In this document: positions 42,605 to 53,522 of the stretch, piece after piece
Position numbering within the stretch: position 1 is the first letter of the stretch
Layout: each line of letters begins with the position of its first letter
From: Lotus japonicus
Lineage: Eukaryota > Streptophyta > Magnoliopsida > Fabales > Fabaceae
Length of the DNA stretch: 64,000 nucleotides
Assembly (NCBI RefSeq): GCF_012489685.1
Contig: NC_080042.1
Location: 53,248,066-53,312,065 of the forward strand
Reading direction: 5' to 3'
Position numbers and translations under genes: made by a program
The notes under the pieces: generated by a model
The model's database searches: none
Told to the model about the DNA's origin: nothing
The model's input: the letters and a program-made list of their open reading frames with translations, nothing else

Positions 42605-45600
42605 ATGGCGGCAGTCAACCAAACCCCTCCTTCGTCGCCACCGCCGTCGCCAAAACGGCAGCCAACTGGTGCGACAACCACTGCCATTCCTCTCTCTATT
42701 TCCGCTCCATCTCCGTTGGGGAAATATCCTCTCTCCATCGCTGAGAAACTCACTGATTCCAATTTTCTTCTTTGGAAGCAACAAGTAGAACCAGTTGTCA
42801 CCTCTCATCGGCTGCAGCGATTTCTCGTTGATCCAAAAATTCCAGACAAATATCTGAATGATATTGATCAAGCCCTTGATCAATTTTCCCCTGCGTATCT
42901 CGCGTGGGAGCAGCAAGATGCCTATCTTCTCACATGGCTCCAATCTACACTCTCTCGTGACGTACTTACTCAGATGATAGGTTGCAAATACTCTCATCAA
43001 CTGTGGCAGCGTTTGCACAGTGGATTCTTCACACGCACAGAAGCAAAATCACGTCATTGCGAATAGAACTTCGCAATTTGAGTCTTGGCTCAAAGAGTGT
43101 GAGTGATTATCTTCAGCAGATCAAGTCAATTGCAGATTCTCTGAGTGCTATTGGAGATCCAGTGTCTTACAAAGAGCATGTTGATATAGTGCTAGAAGGA
43201 CTTCCTAGTGAATATGAGACTCTTATCAGCCTTTGCTCCATGAATAGTAAGTTTCAGTCCTTGTCAATTCAAGAGATAGGTGCTCTCTTATTGGCCCAAG
43301 AAGCACGGATTGAAAAGAATAAACGCAGTGCTGCAACGGAGTTCACCGTCAATACAGCAACTGCTGGAAAACAGGTCCCACAGACCCTACCTACTAAAAC
43401 AAATGCTGCTAATCACCAACACCCTCAATCTGTTCCACAAAATCAGTGGCAGGAAGGAAACTATGCTGGTGACAGAGGAAACAATGGAGGTAGAGGTCGT
43501 GGAGGTGGAGGTAGAGGTCGTGGTCGAAATTCTGTACAGTGCCAAGTCTGCATTAAAATAGGGCACACTACAGCAGTATGCTATCACCGGTTCAATCAAA
43601 ATTTTGTTGCATCACCACCTCCCCAGAATTATCAAAACTTCTATGGTGGTCCCAACCCACATACTTATGGAAACAGTGGAGCACCAACACATAATTCACC
43701 CATTTCAGCCACTAATATTGTCCAACCTCCTGGTGCACCAAGTCTGAATTTTTTGGCCTCTCCTGCATATCAGCAGTTTCTCAACCCTTGTTTATCACAG
43801 AATTATGCATCAATGGCTTCTCCGCAGTTTCAGCAGTTCCCTGGTTATGCACAGAACTTCCAGACAATACCTTTGCTTGCTCCTTCTCCCCTTCAGAATG
43901 TTCAGGGAGGAAACAAAGCACCTCCTCTTCTCCCTACTCCACCTCAGTTTCAGGGATGTGCTGCATCCTCTTCAGTTCCAGCACAAAGCTTCTTGGCAGC
44001 AGGGGCAACATCCCTGCAACCAGGTAACATTGTTCAGAATTATCAACGACCACCAGCTCCTACAGAGTGGTATCCTGACTCCGAAGCAACTCATCATGTC
44101 ACACCAACTGAGCAGAATATTCACCATGGACAACCCGTTGAAGGACCAGATCATGTCTTTATAGGCAACGGACAAGGTTTGAGTATTTCCTCTCATGGAT
44201 CTTCTTGGTTTAAATCTCCTTTTGATTCTAGTCTTACACTTGTTCTTAAAAATCTACTGCATGTTCCCATGATAACCAAAAATCTTCTAAGTGTCAGTAA
44301 GTTTTGTAAAGACAACAAAGTCTTCTTTGAGTTTCATGAAACTTTTTGTGTTGTTAAATCTCAGGGTTCTAAGGCTGTGTTGCTGTATGGCTCAGTTGGT
44401 CCTGACGGTCTCTATCACTTTCCATCACTTTTGGATGCCAAGTCTCCTCCTCAAAGTCTTCCACATCCAGTGTCTTTGAATAATGTTTTTCCTTCCTGTA
44501 ATTCAGTTTCTTTCAATACTTGGCACTCTAGGCTAGGCCATCCGAGTATCAATGTAATGAAGCAAATTTTGCAAGCATGTAATATTGCTATGCCTAATAA
44601 AACTGATCTTGATTTTTGTCCAGCTTGTGTTATTGGCAAGTCTCATAAGTTACATTCACCTTCTTCTACAACTGTTTACTCTAAACCTTTAGAATTAATC
44701 TTCACTGACCTGTGGGGGCCGGCTCCTTTTCTTTCTTCTGGTGGCTTTCGATACTATGTTTCCTTTGTTGATGCTTATAGTCGTTTCACTTGGATTTATT
44801 TGCTAAAAGCCAAATCTGAAACCCTCACAGTCTTTCAGCAGTTTAAGAAACAGGTTGAGTTGTTGTTTGGAACCCCTATTCTTTCAGTCCAATCTGATTG
44901 GGGAGGAGAATTTCGCCCTCTTTCTACGTTTCTCACTGACAATGGCATCAGGCATAGGGTTGCTTGTCCACATACTCACCACCAAAATGGTGTGGTTGAG
45001 AGGAAGCATAGACACATCGTGGAGTTAGGTTTGACTTTACTCTCTCATGCTTCACTTCCCTATAAGTTTTGGGATCAAGCCTTTCTCACTTCAGTATATC
45101 TCATAAATAGACTACCAACAGCCTCAATTGATTTTCAGGTTCCCTATACTAAGTTGTATAAGGTTCAACCAGATTACAAATCCTTGCATGTTTTTGGTTG
45201 TTCATGCTTCCCTCACTTGAGACCTTACAATAAGCATAAACTTGAATTCCGGTCTCAAGAATGTGTATTTCTTGGCTATTCCACTATGCACAAAGGTTAC
45301 AAATGCTTAACTGCAGAGGGTAAAATCATTATCTCTAAGGATGTTGTCTTTCATGAAACCAGTTTTCCTTATCCAAAACTTTTTCCCTCTAGTCCACCCC
45401 AAACAGATTCAGAGTCAAGCTTTATACCAGCTACTATTCCTCTTGTTCCACAAGTTGAGCAACCACAGGTCACTATTGACTCACCTCTCACTACTCCACA
45501 TTCTGTTGAGAGTCCTTTAGCTCACCACACTTCAGAGTCAACTTCCCAAAATCAGAATCCCTCTTCTTTACCGCATTCATCATCAATCATTCATCATGAA

Positions 45601-47373
45601 AATCAGTCTACTTCTTCTCCTCACCATTCACATGGTGAGCCTTCTCCTGAGTCCTTGTCACATTCTACCTCATCCTCCACTTCCTCTTCTGCATTGGCAG
45701 AACAAAGTTCTTATCATGGCCCTAACACTCATTCCATGCAGACTAGATCTAAAAGTGGAATTTTTAAACCAAGATTGAATCCAACCTTGTTACTAACCAT
45801 GGTTGAACCAACCTCTGTTAAGCAAGCTTTGCAGGATGCAGGTTGGAAGTCCGCTATGCAAGAAGAAATTGATGCTCTTCATGCAAATGGCACGTGGACA
45901 CTGGTTCCGTTGCCTCTGAACAGAGAACCCATAGGCTGCAAATGGGTTTTTAGGGTCAAACAATGCCCTGATGGCTCAGTACAGAAACTCAAGGCAAGAC
46001 TGGTTGCAAAGGGGTTTCATCAGCAGTTTGGCTTTGATTACAAGGAGACTTTCTCCCCTGTTGTGAAACCAGTCACCATTAGGGTGATGTTGACTCTGGC
46101 TGTTACCAATCACTGGTGTATTCAACAACTTGATATCAATAATGCTTTCCTTAATGGCATTCTGGAAGAGGAAGTGTATATGACACAACCTCCAGGATTT
46201 GAAGCTAGTGATAGAACCTTGGTTTGTCGCCTGAATAAAGCTCTTTATGGCCTTAAGCAGGCCCCACGGGCTTGGTACGAGAGGTTAAGATCAGCCTTCT
46301 TGCAGTTTGGTTTTGTCTCTAGCAAGTGTGATCCTTCGCTGTTTGTCTACACTACTTCTACCGCCACCATGTATGCATTGGTATATGTAGATGATATTAT
46401 AGTTACTGGTCCCTCAGAATCTTTGGTCAAATTGTTTGTGTCCAAGTTAAAAGCAGTTTTTGCTTTGAAAGATCTTGGGCAACTTCACTACTTTTTGGGT
46501 ATTGAGGTGAAGCACTTGGCAGATCACTCAATTCTTTTGTCTCAAAGAAAATATATAAGGGACTTACTTGAAAAGACCAAGATGGAGGATTGTCGACCTA
46601 TTTCTTCTCCTATGGTGACTGGTTTGAGGCTTATTAGAGAAGGTAGTACTCCCTTTCAAGATCCTACTCTCTATCGGTCCACTGTAGGCGCCCTACAATA
46701 TGTCACTATCACGAGACCAGAACTGAGTTTTTCTATTAATAAAGTCTGCCAGTTCATGGCACAGCCTCAAGAGAGTCACTGGCTGGCAGTGAAGCGCATT
46801 TTGAGGTATCTCAAAGGGACACAACATTGTGGTTTGATTCTGAAGCCTGCTCCATGCAGCATTCCATTGTCCTTAATTGGTTATTGTGACGCAGACTGAG
46901 CTACTGATCCAAATGATCGCAGGTCTACTTCAGGAGCTTGTATCTTCCTTGGTCCCAATCTAATTACTTGGTGGTCAAGGAAGCAAACTGTTGTTGCTCG
47001 CAGCAGTTGTGAGGCTGAATACAGGAGTTTAGCACATGCTACAGCAGATATGCTATGGATTCAGTCTCTTCTACAAGAGCTTAAAGTTGCAACTACTGTC
47101 CCTACTGTGCTGTGTGACAATTTAAGTACAGTCATGCTTGCACATAACCCGGTTCAGCACTCTCGGACTAAACATATGGAGTTGGATTTGTTCTTTGTTC
47201 GTGAGAAGGTCCTAGCAAACCAGCTGTTAGTAAAACATATTTCTGCACCAGACCAGCTTGCTGATGTTCTCACCAAACCCCTCAGCTCCACTTTGTTCAA
47301 GGATTTGAGAGACAAACTGACTGTGACAGATCTGCACAGTTCAGTTTGTGGGGGGAGTATTAGAGATAATTAG
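42605..47373 (+). pseudogene. Copia gag-pol, broken, left copy
   Basis: Gag starts at 42605 (M-A-A-V-N-Q-T-P). The frame is lost in an A-run near 43048, and the rest is open from 42982 to 46899. In order: CCHC knuckle CQVCIKIGHTTAVC (about 43541), then the protease motif as DSEA (44077-44088), where the right copy has DSGA. HHCC and DDE integrase follow, then RT with YVDD (46384-46395) and RNase H. A TGA at 46897-46899 splits RNase H after GYCDAD; the frame then continues to 47373. The Gly-to-Glu change would disable the protease active site. The product would normally form particles and carry out reverse transcription and integration; this copy cannot. Confidence 0.9.
47347..47357 (+). other. 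Polypurine tract of PPR-inserted copia
   Basis: GTGGGGGGAG directly before the 3' LTR at 47358; primes plus-strand DNA. Confidence 0.75.
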
Positions 47374-47582
47374 TTCAGGGTTATTTTTGTAATATTCTAT
47401 ATTTTATATTTTATGTTTTACTTATCTAGCCTTGCCTATGTGGCGGCTACACTTAAGTGACAATCTAGGGTTTACTTGCTTGCTGTGCAAGCACTTGCTG
47501 TCCTAGGTCTCTATATATAGAGAGCCTCCCTATTGTATCTTTTCACGTGAAAATAATATAAGTTATTCTACGTTTTTCAACA
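47358..47582 (+). repeat. 3' LTR of PPR-inserted copia, left copy
   Basis: 225 bp, no difference seen from the 5' LTR. Followed by the CTTGG duplication and the resumed PPR frame. Confidence 0.93.
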
Positions 47583-47587
47583 CTTGG

Positions 47588-47854
47588 AAGCTTCTTGATG
47601 AGATGCATGTTAGAGGTCAACCAGCCAATATAATCACCTACAGTTCTTTATTGGACGCTTTATGCAAAAGCCAACATGTTGACCAAGCCATTGCACTAAT
47701 CAAGAAAATTAAAGACCAGGGTATTCAGCCCGATGTGTGGACGTACAATATACTTCTGGGTGGACTGTGCAAAGGTGGAAGATTGAAGGATGCACAAGAG
47801 ATTTTTCAGGATCTTTTGAGAAAAGGCTATCATATAGATGTCCATACATATACC
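47588..47854 (+). pseudogene. PPR gene, middle segment, left copy
   Basis: 89 codons continuing the frame from 42351 (K-L-L-D-E-M-H). It contains two to three PPR motifs (NIITYSSLLDALCKSQHVDQA, then DVWTYNILLGGLCKGGRLKDA) and is cut in the next motif after THTYT-type codons by the solo LTR. Confidence 0.9.
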
Positions 47855-49155
47855 TGTTGGTAAATCCGCAAGTGTACGGAATCCACCCGGTTTTAATTAT
47901 CGAACCACAGGGATTGTGAGTGACTAAATTCAGTTTAAGTCTTGAGTATGAAGGTTTGCTTTATTGAAATAGAGATATGTCGATGTAGTAAAGATTAAAT
48001 AAACAAAAACTCAGAAAAGAACATGCTTTGGGTTCTTGTTCAACTAGTCAATTTAAGTACATCATCCTATGCACATGTTCTCATGGATCTCTCCTTGATG
48101 ATATAGCCTATGTACTTACTAGTTGATTCCTCACAAAAGCAATTCTCTCATACTAAAAGCTAAGCCCAATTCCTTGTGTACTTAGTCATTTATATGAGGT
48201 TTTAGATCATGCAATTTCAGGCCATCAAACCCCAACCCTTTCTCTATTCCTAGTAGCAAGTATAGAAGGGGTAATCCCAAATCGGTTCCCTAATCTATAA
48301 CAAACTTCCGTTCTGATTATAGAAAAGCATAAAGCAAGCATGCATACAAGCTTAGATTGAAATTCAGAAAATGGGATTCAAGGGAAGAAGAAGAACATGT
48401 GGGAAAGAACTTAAGATTATAACTTAAACATGAAAAGTATTACATGAAAACCAAAGCATAAGAAGAGAGATTAGCGAAGCATGGCAAGAGCCATGCTTGG
48501 CTAAGAACCTTGAACACAAGCTTGGAAGCCTTCTCTCACTCTCCTAGATGATCCTCTACCTCTGAGTTTATGTAGAAATGAAAGTAGTATCAAAGATTAC
48601 AAAGGAAAATGACTAAAATCCTATTTATAGGCAAAATAAGCGAGGCTGGGCTGTTCTGGGCGCTCAGGCGCCAATTCAGAGCGCCTGAGCGCCAATTCCA
48701 TCTTGAAAACATGCTCTTTGGAGCTAATTGGCGCCTACCCAGCACCTGCCAACGCCTAGGCGCTCCAGCTCGCTTGAAAAGGACTTTTTGGCTTCTGAAA
48801 CTCCTCTTTTCAATCCTCTTTAAGTTCTCCATCAATTCCATGCTTCTTGGTCTTCTTTCTCCTTCAGTTTCTGCTCTCCAAACCTAACCAACAAGTCAAG
48901 GAAGATTCTAGAAGCTCCAAGAGCTCATTAGCACAAGAGGTCCTTCATAAAACAAAAGAAAATCATGCAAGTCCTAAACTTAACTTAAAATGCAAGAAAG
49001 CTCCCTATAAAACTACAAAATTACCAAAACAAAACAAAGACTCAAGAAAAGATAAAAATGCATGAGAATGCATGAAACACTACATGAGACACAAGAAAAA
49101 TACTCAAAACCTACCAGTAAAAACCCTAAAAACATCATATAAACCAGGGTCATCA
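47855..49155 (-). mobile_element. Solo LTR, 1.3 kb, in the PPR gene, left copy
   Basis: 1301 bp, minus orientation, termini TGATGACCC...TTACCAACA, with the ATACC duplication at 47850-47854 and 49156-49160. A minus-strand TATA box (CTATAAATAG, near 48630) has a GC-rich perfect inverted repeat just upstream (48660-48692). The end near the CCACAGGGAT and CGCAAGTGTACGG words is familiar from large plant LTR elements, but the lineage is not fixed. It was formed by LTR-LTR recombination of a full insertion. Confidence 0.85.
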
Positions 49156-49160
49156 ATACC

Positions 49161-49352
49161 ATTATGATCAATGGGCTTTGTAAAGAAGGTTTGTTTGATG
49201 AAGCGTTGGCCTTACTGTCAAAAATGGAAAATGAGGGTTGTATTCCTAATGCTATAACTTTTGAAATAATTATTCATTCACTCTTTGAAAAAGGTGAGAA
49301 TGACAAGGCTGAGAAACTTCTTCGTGAAATGATTGCTAGAGACCTATTGTAA
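49161..49352 (+). pseudogene. PPR gene, last segment, left copy
   Basis: Resumes in frame as I-M-I-N-G-L-C-K-E-G and contains the last PPRs (ALALLSKMENEGCIPNAITF, then KAEKLLREMIARDLL). It ends at a natural stop. The C-terminus is typical for restorer-like PPR proteins of legumes. Confidence 0.9.
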
Positions 49353-50705
49353 GAGTAAAACTGGGTAAGATACTTTCTAGTTACACATTTTTTATTTTGA
49401 TGACAATCATCAAATCTATTTTATTGTCTTTCATTTTATAGATACACACAAACAGGATCATGGACTACACAATGGGCTCACTAGCACCTTAGTTTTTATT
49501 TTAAGTCATGTGGTGTTAGATTCGTTTTGATATTGTAACAATAACAATGGCTTATTTGCCTTTTTGAGTCTTCACATGAGTATCCATTTTGAAGGGGGAG
49601 CTTTATTGCGATGGTAGGAGTTGCTGCGGTTTCTGATTATGGAGGCCAAATGTTCAAGTAGAATAAACCAATTGCAGATGCAAGGTATGGAGGCTGCTTA
49701 CAATAGATGCACATTGGGTACCATCATTCTCTAGACCTAGGTGTTGCGGGATCTTTTATTCTGTATCAGAGTTTTCATTAATCTTAAGTAATAGATTCAA
49801 AATATTTGTACTTTTAACTTCATGTGACCCTGTTTCCTACACATTTATTGTTTTGAATTTTCAGCAGCTGTGCTATGATGATAGATGCCTTATATTCCCT
49901 TCATAAGTGAAATGGGAAGCTTATAAACACCTGCTGAGTTGTTCCAACTTTTTTAATTGTCCTCTAAAAAGGGGCCTTTGAACGTTTGACTGGTTCATGG
50001 CATTAGAGTTTCCCACACGTGGAAGTTGTAATGGGTTTTGTGATTTATTATATTTACGGAATTTGAGCATACAACTGGAATGATATAAAAATTGTGTATT
50101 GAAAGTATTATCAGGCTTGTCAGGCAAACTGGTGTTTAGGCATTTAATCTATAAGTTGGTCATGACTTGTGAATGGATTGTTATATTATCACTATTTGCA
50201 ACATAACTTATGACAGAGAACAGCTTATCTTCAGCTTCCTCAGAGACATCAGCAGTCTGAGTCTGCTCTTTTTGTTGCTTTCTTTCACTCCTGCACTTCT
50301 ATAATGTAATAAATACCGAGAACAAGTGTTATGAAAGAAATGGAGAAAAAAGAAGGAGGTTATGCAGCCAAGGCCTCATAAATGCAATGATATCTGTTGC
50401 TGAATATATTCAAGAGTTCTGCAGCAATGCACTAAAATTAATTTTGCTACTGAGCAAAGTTGGTTTTACAATTTTACAATCAAAAGTCAAAACTACTCAC
50501 AAGTTGCATTTACCAATTGCATACCAAGAAAATCAGATTTTAATTGTAGTTACACAAGCTAAGCTAATCTTTTTGACCTTTAGAAAAGTCTCAAACTTTA
50601 GCAGTCTGCAACATAGAGAATGTCATAAATATCATAACATCGGATTGCAAATAGGAACTGATTATCTTTTCCCTCCTAATATTGTTAAACATTATTTACT
50701 TGCAG
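49353..50705 (+). other. PPR 3' flank and upstream part of the dioxygenase pseudogene
   Basis: AT-rich. It probably contains the PPR 3' UTR and, further on, an intron of the dioxygenase pseudogene ending at a TTGCAG acceptor (50700-50705). A 108-codon frame (50387-50713) spans this intron and has no family. No upstream dioxygenase exon was recognised. Confidence 0.4.
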
Positions 50706-51808
50706 AGACATAATGATCCGGTACTCAAACTGGGGATAATTCTGTTTGAATTTCTCTGTGAAGCATTAGGCCTCAATGCCAGCTACCTTAAGGACTTGTG
50801 CAACAAGAGTTTTCTTAATTTTCCTGAGCCAGAACTTCCCTGAGCTCATTCTGACAGTAGCTTCCATGGAAACCAGTGGGTTGATGTCAAACGCATTCCT
50901 GGTGCTTTTGTCTTTAAACTGGGTGACATGATGCAAGTAAGTTCATCCATTTTCTGGTAGAGTTGATACATTTCATAAGAGAAGCTTTTGAGCTCCTGAG
51001 AAGACAAACATAAAATGAACAACCAGTATTCAAATTATGATGCTACACTTGACATTCAAAAATATGTCTTGTACGTAAGATAATTTTACTCAAAATTGTG
51101 GCTCTCAACTGCAACATCTGCTTGACGGCTGATAGGGCACTGTGTTAACAGTGAGCGTGAACAGTGCCTGCAGTAGAAGTTGCAGCCAGCAGTAGCAGTT
51201 AGAGGTTGTTTTTATTTAAATTGGGACAGTTATTATTTGCTAGTTGTGTGCTTGTAACTGTCTAGGGGTGGTTATTAAATAGGGGTTGTGTTTGTTTATT
51301 TGTTTCATTCAGAAGTTGTGGGTTATGGTGGGAGAGGTCTGGACTCTCGAATTCCAGAACTAGGAGAGGCTGGCTCTCGAAAACCAGTGCTTGTACAATT
51401 ATTCTATAATATAATTCTATTCCTATCAACGGCTTGCTGGTATTTCTTATTTTTCATGTGAAGTTCCAACCAAACATAAATGTTATCTAACTTTACCCAT
51501 TTTATGTTTTATAGAAATTTGTTTTGTGGATTATAACCAGGCCTAGAACAAGGAACTACTTATTGCTGGAAAAAATAAGTTGTTTGTAATGTTATTGCTC
51601 GAAAGTATTTGCAGCTTTTATAATAGGGATAGATAGCATTTTCTATGTAACTTAATGTGTCAACAAAATTTTACAGCTAATCACAACCAGTATGTTTCTC
51701 TGCATTAACCACAGAGTTCCGGCTCGAAAATCTGGTCCACTATTTTCAGTTGCTTGCTTTTTCCGGCAACATCTTCCACCTGAGAATTCAAACTATATGG
51801 ACCTATAA
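50706..51808 (+). pseudogene. 2-oxoglutarate/Fe(II) dioxygenase pseudogene (ACC-oxidase-homolog type), left copy
   Basis: Exon 50706-50936 reads LKLGIILFEFLCEALGLNASYLKDL, then PEPELP, a stop, AHSDSSF and NQWVDVKRIPGAFVFKLGDMMQ. Exon 51677-51808 reads LITTSMFLCINHRVPARK to a stop. These match the C-terminal half of plant dioxygenases. HxD (HSD) and the distal His (NHRV) are present, but the RxS 2-oxoglutarate motif is altered (PLFS). About 17 residues between HSDSSF and NQW are missing. Splice sites GTAAGT and TTACAG are kept. The N-terminal exons are absent, so no enzyme can be made. The intron holds a solo LTR. Confidence 0.85.
51130..51428 (+). mobile_element. Solo LTR in the dioxygenase intron, left copy
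   Basis: 299 bp, TGATAGGGC...TCCTATCA, with ACGGC duplication at 51125-51129 and 51429-51433. The orientation is set from an AT-rich TATA-like stretch (TTATTAAATAG) followed by a poly(A)-signal-like ATAATATAATTC region. No internal domain remains. Confidence 0.85.
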
Positions 51809-51844
51809 AGGAGTTGGTGACTCAAGAGAGGACCATTGAAAAAT

Positions 51845-52310
51845 AGATACTGCAAGGCTATTTGGAAATGTCTGGTTCATTCTAAAGTGGTGGCTCTAGC
51901 GTGGAGGATTGCTCATAGGAGACTACCGATTGCGGACAACTAGATAAAAAGAGGTGTGGCACTTGGTCAAAACAGGGAGGGCCATTGCTACTTCTGCAAA
52001 CGACATATGGAGGATGCGGCTCATGTGTTCTTTGGTTGTGTTTTTTCCTATATAGCGTCTGGATGGTATGCTATTCTTGGCTGGGGGTGAAAACTGTGCT
52101 CCCTTCGGAATGTAGCTCTCATTTCTTGCATCGTGAGTCTTGGGGGAGAAATAAAAGTCAGCGAGCGATTTGGAGTGTTATTTGGTTTGCTGGAATTTGG
52201 AGCATTTGGCTTCATAGAAATGCTGTGGTCTTTAAGGGGGAGCAGGTGAATGCAGAATCTGTTATGGACATGATTAAATTGAGGTCTTGGGTTTGACTTA
52301 AATGAAATCC
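51845..52310 (+). pseudogene. LINE ORF2 C-terminal (zf-RVT) fragment, left copy
   Basis: In shifting frames it reads KIWKCLVHSKVVALAWRIAH, RLPIADN, IKRGVALGQNREGHCYFCK, HMEDAAHVFFGC and AIWSVIWFAGIWSIWLHRN, ending RSWV. This is the zinc-binding domain at the end of plant LINE reverse transcriptases (Cys...Cys...His...Cys). Stops and frameshifts make it inactive. About 250 bp of likely LINE 3' UTR follow. Confidence 0.85.
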
Positions 52311-52641
52311 TTGGTAAAGAGGTTTAACTGCTCATTTTATGATTGGGAAAAAGAACCATGGATTGGGTTATCTAATACATGATGGGAGCATGAAAAAGGC
52401 ATGGTATTTACTGCTATAACTTGCTGTATTGTCTGCTATGGCATGTTCTGTGAGACAAAGTGATGCAGTTATTAAAGCTGAACTACTGGAGGTGACTTAT
52501 TGCTTTGAGGATTGACTAGATTTATATTAATATGGCAGGTCCCTTATGAGCTTTAATCATATTTTGTGCCTCATGGTGGATCTTTGAATCTACTTGTACA
52601 AGATATATATGTTTTTGATAGAGTATGCTTTCTTATTGGGT

Positions 52642-52741
52642 NNNNNNNNNNNNNNNNNNNNNNNNNNNNNNNNNNNNNNNNNNNNNNNNNNNNNNNNNNN
52701 NNNNNNNNNNNNNNNNNNNNNNNNNNNNNNNNNNNNNNNNN
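52642..52741. other. Assembly gap, exactly 100 N
   Basis: A run of 100 N, the conventional length for a scaffold gap of unknown size. It sits at the centre of the inverted repeat. Confidence 1.
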
Positions 52742-53021
52742 GATTCAAAGATCCACCATGAGGCACAAAATATGATTAAAGCTCATAAGGGACCTGCCAT
52801 ATTTAATATAAATCTAGTCAATCCTCAAAGCAATAAGTCACCTCCAGTAGTTCAGCTTTAATAACTGCATCACTTGTCTCACAGAACATGCCATAGCAGA
52901 CAATACAGCAAGTTATAGCAGTAAATACCATGCCTTTTTCATGCTCCCATCATGTATTAGATAACCCAATCCATGGTTCTTTTTCCCAATCATAAAATGA
53001 GCAGTTAAACCTCTTTACCAA

Positions 53022-53487
53022 GGATTTCATTTAAGTCAAACCCAAGACCTCAATTTAATCATGTCCATAACAGATTCTGCATTCACCTGCTCCCCCTTAA
53101 AGACCACAGCATTTCTATGAAGCCAAATGCTCCAAATTCCAGCAAACCAAATAACACTCCAAATCGCTCGCTGACTTTTATTTCTCCCCCAAGACTCACG
53201 ATGCAAGAAATGAGAGCTACATTCCGAAGGGAGCACAGTTTTCACCCCCAGCCAAGAATAGCATACCATCCAGACGCTATATAGGAAAAAAACAACCAAA
53301 GAACACATGAGCCGCATCCTCCATATGTCGTTTGCAGAAGTAGCAATGGCCCTCCCTGTTTTGACCAAGTGCCACACCTCTTTTTATCTAGTTGTCCGCA
53401 ATCGGTAGTCTCCTATGAGCAATCCTCCACGCTAGAGCCACCACTTTAGAATGAACCAGACATTTCCAAATAGCCTTGCAGTATCTA
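53022..53487 (-). pseudogene. LINE ORF2 C-terminal (zf-RVT) fragment, right copy
   Basis: Mirror of 51845-52310. Here 53036-53377 is open as one 113-codon frame that joins MWHLVKTGRA to SWLGVKTVLP and RSWV, owing to small differences from the left arm. It is still only a fragment. Confidence 0.85.
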
Positions 53488-53522
53488 TTTTTCAATGGTC
53501 CTCTCTTGAGTCACCAACTCCT

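Larger units (their letters stand above)
42352..47582 (+). mobile_element. Ty1/copia element inserted in the PPR gene, left copy
   Basis: 5231 bp, flanked by CTTGG (42347-42351 and 47583-47587). Its two 225-bp LTRs are identical by eye, with a primer site and one gag-pol region in the gene's orientation. The LTR ends are TATTAG...CAACA, i.e. TA...CA instead of TG...CA. Identical LTRs imply a recent insertion, yet gag and pol carry disabling changes shared by both arms. Those changes were probably present before insertion, so the copy was moved in trans or from a defective master. Confidence 0.93.
41188..49352 (+). pseudogene. Restorer-of-fertility-like PPR gene, left copy, split by two retroelements
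   Basis: P-class PPR proteins bind organellar RNA in 35-residue modules. Segments 41188-42351, 47588-47854 and 49161-49352 join in frame (541 codons with stop) once the two insertions and one copy of each target duplication are ignored. The N-terminus is Phe/Ser/His/Arg-rich, as in organelle transit peptides, and contains a tandem duplication with a (SH)n run encoded by (CTCACT)n at 41291-41323. About a dozen PPRs follow (TFNTLIKGLCLHGKVPKAL type). Near 41500-41550 only about 14 residues separate two repeat starts, so about 21 residues of one PPR are missing. A TGA (42322-42324) replaces the TGC of the right copy. With the insertions, no full product is possible. Confidence 0.88.
41323..52590. 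repeat. Left arm of giant inverted repeat
   Basis: 11.27 kb, repeated as reverse complement at 52742-64000 with scattered SNPs and small indels (net 9 bp). The right arm leaves the window, so the true length is unknown. The inner edge lies 51 bp before a 100-N gap. Confidence 0.97.

Noticed and set aside
50387..50713. 108-codon frame, mirrored at 54610-54936
   Set aside because: Runs across a predicted intron into the dioxygenase exon; no family; AT-rich composition.
52566..52861. Frames translated through the N run
   Set aside because: They exist only because N codons were read as X.
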